Positions 58,992 through 64,000 of a DNA stretch of 64,000 bases are shown here, one piece after another (the first letter of the stretch is position 1; every line of letters begins with the position of its first letter). Below the pieces are notes generated by a model that made no database searches, had not been told where the DNA came from, and saw only the letters and a program-made list of their open reading frames with translations. Source of the DNA: Rhodococcus sp. 14-2470-1b. Lineage in GTDB: Bacteria > Actinomycetota > Actinomycetes > Mycobacteriales > Mycobacteriaceae. The translations under genes were made by a program, and so were the position numbers. The stretch is taken from positions 558,001 to 622,000 of the forward strand of contig NZ_NPFY01000011.1 in NCBI RefSeq assembly GCF_002259415.1, written 5' to 3'.

Positions 58992-59912
58992 ATGGCGCAC
59001 ACCCGATCACGCAGGCAGTTCCTCGTCATCGCAGGCTCGGCGGCTCTCGCGGTCTCCTGTGGCGCGGACCCCTCCCCCGACTCCGCGGGATCTGGGCAGC
59101 CGAACTCCTCCGAGCAACAGCCGGCCGGCCTCGAGGAGCAGTTCGCGGCGCTCGAGCAGCGATTCGACGCGCGGCTGGGAGTGTTCGCCGTCGACCTGGA
59201 TTCGGAGGTGACCACGACGTATCGGGCGGACGAGCGATTCGCATTCTGCTCGACCTTCAAGGTCTATGCGGCCGGCGCCGTACTCGCCGCCGCAGACGCC
59301 GGCACGTTGTCGCTGACCGAGACACGCGTCGTCGAAGCCGAGGACAAGGTGCCGGGATCGGCGATCGACTGGGAGGCCGGCCAGGCGGTGACGCTGGAAC
59401 AGCTGTGCGCGGCCGCACTGACCCGCAGCGACAACACCGCAGGCAACTTGTTGATCGACGCGGTCGGCGGGACCGGCGAGCTGACGGCGTTCGCGCGTTC
59501 CCTCGGTGACGGGCAGTTCCGTCTGGACCGCATCGAACCCGACCTGAACACCGCCCTGCCCGGCGACGACCGTGACACCACGACCCCGGCCGGCCTCGCC
59601 GCGGGATATCGGTCCCTGCTCACCGGCGGGCCGCTGTCGAACTCGTCGAGGGCCACGCTCCTGGACTGGATGGCGGGCACGCAGACGTCGGACACCCGAT
59701 TCCGAGCCGGAGTTCCAGCCGGCTGGACGACGGCGGACAAGACAGGCACCGGGTCCTACGGAGTCTCCAACGACGCCGGTCTTCTCCTCGCAGCCGACGG
59801 GCGGCGGATTCTCGCGGTCGTGCTGTCGAGAACGGCGAGCGACGATCCCGACGCCGCGGCCATGAACGAGTTGGTCGCGGACGCCGTCCGGGAAATCGTC
59901 GCGCGGGAGTAA
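58992..59912 (+). CDS. bla: Class A beta-lactamase, Tat-exported
   Basis: The 306-residue protein has a Tat signal (SRRQFLVIAGSAALAVSC) that also looks like a lipobox, so it may be membrane-anchored. All catalytic motifs are present: STFK near 87 (Ser/Lys), SDN near 146, EPDLN near 182 (Glu166 equivalent) and KTG near 249. It hydrolyses beta-lactams. It is monocistronic or with the SGNH lipoprotein 11 bases on. ATG 58992 is used. Confidence 0.93.
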   Translation: MAHTRSRRQFLVIAGSAALAVSCGADPSPDSAGSGQPNSSEQQPAGLEEQFAALEQRFDARLGVFAVDLDSEVTTTYRADERFAFCSTFKVYAAGAVLAAADAGTLSLTETRVVEAEDKVPGSAIDWEAGQAVTLEQLCAAALTRSDNTAGNLLIDAVGGTGELTAFARSLGDGQFRLDRIEPDLNTALPGDDRDTTTPAGLAAGYRSLLTGGPLSNSSRATLLDWMAGTQTSDTRFRAGVPAGWTTADKTGTGSYGVSNDAGLLLAADGRRILAVVLSRTASDDPDAAAMNELVADAVREIVARE

Positions 59913-59923
59913 CGTCGTCCACT

Positions 59924-60874
59924 ATGCGGCGCGCAGCACCGGGGATTCCTGTATCCACCGGGTTCACTGCTGCACTCGTCCTGGGCGCGGTGAGCATGCT
60001 GGCCGCCTGCTCCACCGAATCCCCCAACGCTCCCGAATCTCCCGCCGCTCCCGAGTCTTCTGGGCTCCAAGCGCCTCGGCCGACGGTCTCCGAAGGCACG
60101 GATATCGACTACGTGGCATTGGGCGATTCGGCAGCATCGGGGCCGTTGATTCCACGATCGACGGGGACACCCGGGTGCCTGCAGTCCGACTCCAACTATC
60201 CGCATGTCCTCGCCGGTCTCGTCGGTGCGGCGTCGTTCACGGACGTCTCGTGCTCCGGGGCGCGGTCGGAGAACATCGTCACCGATCAGCAACAGACCAA
60301 CAGTGGGCCGATCCCGCTGCAGATCGAGGCACTGTCTCCCGAGACGGATCTGGTGACCGTCACCATCGGCGGAAACGACGTCGATCTCGTCGGGCAGGCC
60401 CGAGGGTGTGTCAACTTCTCCCCCGAGCCGGACGGCACGTCGTGCGCAGATGCGCTGACCGCCGGAGGCACCGATGTGCTTGCCGACGCCGTCGCCGCGG
60501 CCGCTCCTCGATGGGGTGAGGTGTTCGACGCGATCGGCGAGAGGGCGCCGAACGCGCAGGTGGTCGTCGTCGGATACGGAACGTACGTTCGTCCCGGTGG
60601 GTGTTACGGAACGCAGGCGGTGTGGGCCCGCGATGCGGATTATCTGCAGGCGAGCGTCGACCGGATGAACGACGCACTGGCCCAGCAGGCAACCGAGCAC
60701 GGTGCTCGGTTCGTCGACGTGCGTCCGGTCAGCGTCGGACACGATGCATGTGCCGCACCTGCGGAGAGGTACCTCGAAGGTGTCGTTCCGGCGAATCCCG
60801 CAGCGCCACTGCATCCGACTGCCGCGGGAATGGCGGCATTCGCCCGGGTCGTCGCGGATTCGATCGATCTCTAG
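59924..60874 (+). CDS. SGNH/GDSL-type exported esterase lipoprotein
   Basis: The 316-residue protein has a signal peptide ending SMLAAC (lipobox LAAC). Block I is VALGDSAASG near 64-73 (catalytic Ser), block III TIGGNDVDL and block V LHPTAAGM (His). Two disulfide candidate Cys lie in GCLQSDS and VSCSGA. It probably de-esterifies an envelope or external substrate. It follows bla by 11 bases, suggesting a shared transcript. Confidence 0.85.
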   Translation: MRRAAPGIPVSTGFTAALVLGAVSMLAACSTESPNAPESPAAPESSGLQAPRPTVSEGTDIDYVALGDSAASGPLIPRSTGTPGCLQSDSNYPHVLAGLVGAASFTDVSCSGARSENIVTDQQQTNSGPIPLQIEALSPETDLVTVTIGGNDVDLVGQARGCVNFSPEPDGTSCADALTAGGTDVLADAVAAAAPRWGEVFDAIGERAPNAQVVVVGYGTYVRPGGCYGTQAVWARDADYLQASVDRMNDALAQQATEHGARFVDVRPVSVGHDACAAPAERYLEGVVPANPAAPLHPTAAGMAAFARVVADSIDL

Positions 60875-60985
60875 CTGACTGCGCCCGACGGGGGGTGCAC
60901 CGAATCAGCTGTCCGAAGAGTGAGCGGGCCAGGATCGTAGAACTGGACCGATACATCGGCGTCCGTCGGTGACACTGTTGAAGGC

Positions 60986-61627
60986 ATGGTGTCCACGGCA
61001 GCTGTGCTGGGTGTCTTCGCCGTCGCTCTGGCGATGGTGCTGACTCCCGGCCCCAACATGGTGTATCTGGTGTCGCGCAGCATCTCTCAGGGACGCAGCG
61101 CTGGACTGGTGTCCTTGGGCGGTGTCGCGCTGGGGTTGGTGGTGTACGTGATCGCCACCAATCTCGGCCTCGCTGCCGTGTTCGCGGCGGTCCCGACGCT
61201 GTACCTCGCGATCAAGATCGCCGGTGCGTGTTACCTGCTGTGGTTGGCTGTCTCGGCGGTGCGAGGTGCGACGAAGGTGTTCGAAGTCGAAGGTGTGCAA
61301 CGGGATTCGAACCGAAGACTGTTCACGATGGGGCTGTTCACCAACCTGCTCAACCCCAAGATGGCCGTCATGTACATCTCGGTCATTCCACAGTTCGTCG
61401 ATCCCGCAGCGGGTTCGGTGTTCCTGCAGGGCGTCACCCTGGGCGGGGTGCAGATTGCCGTCGCGGTGACCGTCAATGCGCTGATCGTTGTCGGTGCCGG
61501 ATCCATCGCCCGGTTCCTGTCGCTACGTCCGACCTGGATGAGGGTGCAGCGCTACATCATGGGAACTGTGTTGGGCCTGTTGGCTGTTCGGCTCGCGACC
61601 GACGGAAGCCGCCCGGCTCCTGCGTGA
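60986..61627 (+). CDS. LysE-family amino acid exporter
   Basis: The 213-residue protein has about six spans. It shows the LysE/RhtB features GVFAVALAMVLTPGPNMVYLVSRSISQGR and FTMGLFTNLLNPKMAVMYISVIPQFVDP. It exports an amino acid or analogue. Its 3' end overlaps the convergent HxlR gene by 105 bases, covering its last helix. Confidence 0.9.
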   Translation: MVSTAAVLGVFAVALAMVLTPGPNMVYLVSRSISQGRSAGLVSLGGVALGLVVYVIATNLGLAAVFAAVPTLYLAIKIAGACYLLWLAVSAVRGATKVFEVEGVQRDSNRRLFTMGLFTNLLNPKMAVMYISVIPQFVDPAAGSVFLQGVTLGGVQIAVAVTVNALIVVGAGSIARFLSLRPTWMRVQRYIMGTVLGLLAVRLATDGSRPAPA

Positions 61628-62110
61628 GCGTCGCTTGTCCGGATCCTGCCGTTCGCGCATCATGTCCGACGCGGCGGGCCCGGCGACGAAGTGAGCTTTG
61701 CTCTCGGCAAGAGTGCGTCCGGTTCGTCGATCGACGAAGACCGGGTCGATGGTTTCTCCGTCGGCGTCGACGAGAACGACCTCTCGGTCCTCGTGTTCGA
61801 TGTGTTCGTTGCCCCACGCGTACAACGCGACGATGACCGAGCTGAGTTCACGGCTGCGCTCTGTGGCGACGTACTCGAATCGCGGTGGCCGATCACTGTA
61901 CCGACGACGCTCGAGCAGCCCGGATTCGACGAGCGATTTCAGCCTACGGGTCAACATGTTCGGTGCGATGCCGAGGTTGTGCTCGAACTCGTCGAACCGG
62001 GTGAAGCCGTCGAGGGCGTCGCGCAGAATCAGGAGCGTCCACCATTCGCCGACCTGTTCGAGCGCGGACGCGATAGGACACCCCATCGTGTCGAAAGCGT
62101 TGCGCTGCAT
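61523..62110 (-). CDS. HxlR-family regulator with long antisense tail
   Basis: The 195-residue protein has an HxlR winged HTH (GCPIASALEQVGEWWTLLILRDALDGFTRFDEFEHNLGIAPNMLTRRLKSLVESGLLERRRYSDRP). The HTH and its wing end near residue 110, where most HxlR proteins would finish soon after. A basic Ser/Arg/His-rich tail of 40-50 residues is encoded antisense to the exporter gene. It may be a read-through extension of a shorter ancestor. Confidence 0.85.
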   Translation of the reverse strand: MQRNAFDTMGCPIASALEQVGEWWTLLILRDALDGFTRFDEFEHNLGIAPNMLTRRLKSLVESGLLERRRYSDRPPRFEYVATERSRELSSVIVALYAWGNEHIEHEDREVVLVDADGETIDPVFVDRRTGRTLAESKAHFVAGPAASDMMRERQDPDKRRSRRSRAASVGREPNSQQAQHSSHDVALHPHPGRT

Positions 62111-62126
62111 AGGTTGTGCCTCGGCC

Positions 62127-62630
62127 TTACCTCGGAGGGATGACCAGCAGTGAGCTCGTGCCGGTAGCGACGAGCTTACCGTCCTTGTCCACGATCGAAC
62201 CTTCGGCGAAGATCACGCGGGAGCCCCGCTTGGTGACCGTTCCCGTCCCGATCAACGGACCGGAGGTGTCGAGAATGTTCCTGAGGTAGCTGACGTTCAG
62301 ATCGATCGAGGTGTAGCCGACGCCTGCGGGGAGCGTCGTGTGCGCGGCGCAGCCCACGAGTGTGTCCAGAAAGGTGCAGGCCAACCCGCCGTGCACGGTA
62401 CCGATGGGGTTGTAGTGCGCCTCGGACGGTGTGCACTCGAAAACGACCTTGCCGTCGCTCACCTCGACGGGAGCGAACTGCATGAGGACAGCAATCGGCG
62501 GTGGTGGCAGTTCACCGGACGCCACCGCCTGCATGACTTCCAATCCGCTCAGCTTCGATGCCTGACGCAGCACCTCACGGGGGCTGACCCAGGAGAAAGT
62601 CTGCGAACGCTGGTGTTCCTCGGTGAGCAT
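62127..62630 (-). CDS. PaaI-type hot-dog thioesterase
   Basis: The 167-residue protein contains YNPIGTVHGGLACTFLDTLVGCAAHTTLPAG, the PaaI/4HBT active-site helix with HGG and acidic D. The C-terminal pattern VTKRGSRVIFAEGSIVDKDGKLVATGTSSLLV completes the hot-dog fold. It hydrolyses acyl- or aryl-CoA. GAGGGG precedes ATG 62630. It lies 16 bases upstream of the HxlR gene on the same strand, which may therefore regulate or share its transcript. Confidence 0.9.
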   Translation of the reverse strand: MLTEEHQRSQTFSWVSPREVLRQASKLSGLEVMQAVASGELPPPPIAVLMQFAPVEVSDGKVVFECTPSEAHYNPIGTVHGGLACTFLDTLVGCAAHTTLPAGVGYTSIDLNVSYLRNILDTSGPLIGTGTVTKRGSRVIFAEGSIVDKDGKLVATGTSSLLVIPPR

Positions 62631-62796
62631 GGCTACCCCTCGCAGCTAGTAACTTGCATGATGCAAGTCAGTATGCGCCTCCGCTCCTTCACGCGCAATG
62701 TGACCCCGAATCGCACGAAGGTGGATCGAACCGGCGAGGGGCCGACCAGCTGGTCGGCAACGGATGATTAGGCTGATCGACGGACACTCCCATTCC

Positions 62797-62850
62797 GCAA
62801 TCACGAGGCCGCAATCACGAGGCCGCAATCGTGAGGCCGCAATCATGAGG
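62797..62850 (+). repeat. 14-bp tandem repeat carrying the ribosome binding site of the next gene
   Basis: Four copies of GCAATCACGAGGCC start at 62797, 62811, 62825 and 62839. Copies one and two are identical; three has GT for CA and the fourth ends ATGAGGACAGG. The GAGG of the last copy lies 12 bases before the ATG at 62859, so the repeat multiplies Shine-Dalgarno-like sites. Confidence 0.9.
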
Positions 62851-62858
62851 ACAGGACC

Positions 62859-63740
62859 ATGAGTTCGAAGTCGCGCAACCCGAAGGCGCGTCGACCGTCG
62901 GTGGCGCGCACGGGCACCGCCGAGGCTGGGGAGTACCGAATCGAGACCGGGACAGCGACACTCGTGCGCGATTCCCTGTCCGCCGACGGGTGGACGCTGG
63001 AAGTGAACGGTGTACCCAGCTCGCACATCGACGCCCTGGATCCTCAGAGGCTCGATTTCGAGTACATGAGGTGGATCGCGTCTCTCGTCGAGCATCACGG
63101 TTTTTCCAGCCCGTCTCTTTCGCGCTCCTCGAACGGCAAGCTGCGTGCCCTCCATCTCGGCGGTGGCGCGTGCACCCTCGCCCGGTACTTCTCGTCGGTG
63201 TATCCCGATGCGCGGCAAGTGGTCGTCGAGTTGGACGGCAAGCTCGCGGAGTTGGTACGCGACTGGTTCGATCTACCTCGTGCGCCGTTACTCCGCATCC
63301 GGGTGGGCGAGGCCCGGGCCGTCACCGAAACCTTGTCCGAGAACAGCCGTGATCTCGTCGTACGAGATGTGTTCGCCGGTGCGGTGACTCCCCGGCCACT
63401 GACCACCCGGCAGTTCACCGAGCATGTCCGACGGGTTCTGGCCCCCGGCGGACTGTACGTGGTCAACTGTGGCGACACCCGGGACTTGACGATGGCCAAG
63501 CGCGAGGCCGCGACCATCGGCGAGATCTTTCCCCACACCTCGATCATCGCCGATCCTGCGATGCTCAAGGGCCGTCGTTACGGCAACGTCGTGATCGCGG
63601 GCAGCGACATCCCGCTCGGCGATGATCCCGGGCTCGCCCGGGAGTTACTCGGCGGCGGAGTCCCCGCTCAGGTCTGGACGGACGAGCGCGTGCGGGCGTT
63701 CTGCCGCGATGCCAAACCGCTGTCGGACGACGAGGCATAG
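62859..63740 (+). CDS. Spermidine-synthase-like SAM-dependent methyltransferase-fold protein
   Basis: The 293-residue protein has the class I Rossmann core of the spermidine synthase family: LRALHLGGGACTLARYFSSVYPDARQVVVELD near 95-126, then DLVVRDVFAGAVTPRPLTTRQFTEHVRRVLAPGGLYVVNCGD. The N-terminal part includes YRIETGTATLVRDSLSADGWTLEVNGVPSSHIDALDPQRLDFEY. The usual Asp proton-acceptor pair of aminopropyl transferases is not clear, so the reaction may differ. ATG 62859 is just after a 14-bp repeat array. Confidence 0.8.
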   Translation: MSSKSRNPKARRPSVARTGTAEAGEYRIETGTATLVRDSLSADGWTLEVNGVPSSHIDALDPQRLDFEYMRWIASLVEHHGFSSPSLSRSSNGKLRALHLGGGACTLARYFSSVYPDARQVVVELDGKLAELVRDWFDLPRAPLLRIRVGEARAVTETLSENSRDLVVRDVFAGAVTPRPLTTRQFTEHVRRVLAPGGLYVVNCGDTRDLTMAKREAATIGEIFPHTSIIADPAMLKGRRYGNVVIAGSDIPLGDDPGLARELLGGGVPAQVWTDERVRAFCRDAKPLSDDEA

Positions 63741-63816
63741 GCTGGAACAGTCGGTACCAGTATTCATCCCGACAACTGCACCGGCGAACACCCGAAGAAG
63801 CAAGAGGAGATTCACC

Positions 63817-64000
63817 ATGACCTTGGTTGCCCTGCTCGACGTGAAACTGAAGCCCGAAGCGCTCGACGAGGGCAAGCGGGTTCTCGGCCGGGTGCTGGCC
63901 GAGACTCGGGCGTTCGACGGGTGCCTCGGAGTGGACGTGCTCGTCGACTCCGACGACGAGACCCACTGGATCGCTTACGAGCGTTGGGAATCGGCGGAGG
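63817..64000 (+). CDS. Antibiotic-biosynthesis-monooxygenase-like (ABM) protein, 3' end outside the window
   Basis: The first 61 codons are visible: TLVALLDVKLKPEALDEGKRVLGRVLAETRAFDGCLGVDVLVDSDDETHWIAYERWESAE. This is the ABM ferredoxin-like fold with the usual CLGVDV and YERW pattern. The substrate is unknown. GAGGAG precedes ATG 63817. The gene runs off the right edge. Confidence 0.85.
   Translation, partial: MTLVALLDVKLKPEALDEGKRVLGRVLAETRAFDGCLGVDVLVDSDDETHWIAYERWESAE

Noticed and set aside
1-64000. Prophage, insertion sequence or genomic island borders
   Set aside because: No integrase, transposase, phage structural gene or tRNA-linked direct repeat was recognised.

Overview
The window is high-GC actinobacterial chromosome and most resembles Rhodococcus or a close relative in the Mycobacteriales. 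The evidence is the rpsF-ssb-rpsR-rplI...dnaB housekeeping block in its actinobacterial order, a GT87-type membrane glycosyltransferase beside it, a SulP-carbonic anhydrase fusion of mycobacterial type, GTG/TTG starts, GTGA/ATGA gene overlaps and several leaderless promoters. I see no prophage, insertion sequence, CRISPR array, tRNA or rRNA. The genus is an inference from gene content and protein character, not from a database search.

Layout. Positions 1-7008 hold a tellurium-resistance-type (Ter) stress locus. A leftward operon encodes an aldolase/lyase-like protein, a two-PRTase/Pelota protein and a HAD hydrolase, next to a helical Ala-rich protein; terD and terC run rightward. Positions 7012-12670 hold a 1257-residue HTH-STAND ATPase-TM-WD40 receptor-like protein surrounded by three LuxR-type regulators. 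Positions 12787-20677 carry the GT87 enzyme, rpsF-ssb-rpsR-rplI, a SulP bicarbonate-type transporter fused to carbonic anhydrase, a 760-base noncoding stretch with palindromes and a row of DnaA-box-like 9-mers, then dnaB without an intein.

Positions 20694-27362 contain a methyltransferase, a divergent flavodoxin-like reductase/TetR pair with a clear operator, a glyoxalase-like protein, and an Orc1/Cdc6-like AAA ATPase divergent from an SNF2 helicase/SWIM-finger pair. The SNF2 gene seems to lack a normal start codon. Positions 27373-35749 are mixed metabolism: a nucleotidyltransferase-like protein, small membrane and exported proteins, a frameshifted luciferase-like oxidoreductase, mqo and ndh (both feeding the quinone pool, each divergent from its own LysR regulator) and a lipoprotein.

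Positions 35768-41953 hold a glyoxalase-like protein, an ECF42-type sigma factor with its DGPF/YCII partner, an epoxide hydrolase, a PucR-EAL regulator pair and a DUF998 membrane protein. Positions 42192-47679 form an envelope-stress-like island: Asp23/Gls24 proteins, an AmaP-like membrane protein, a tiny J-domain-like protein, an ECF sigma factor and a KdpDE-type two-component system translationally coupled to an Asp23-like gene. Positions 47710-63740 contain a GGDEF-EAL protein, a HadA-like dehydratase, an autoregulated-looking HTH-Clp_N protein, a Bcr/CflA-type exporter with MarR regulator, a thioredoxin-reductase-like enzyme, two hydrolases, a class A beta-lactamase, an SGNH lipoprotein, a LysE exporter overlapping an HxlR regulator, a PaaI-like thioesterase and a spermidine-synthase-like protein. 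The window ends inside a monooxygenase-like gene.

Two themes recur. Stress and signalling modules (Ter, STAND/LuxR, ECF42, ECF-Asp23-KdpDE, c-di-GMP enzymes) are unusually dense. Short tandem duplications of 14-35 bp sit at gene ends or inside low-complexity protein segments at many points.
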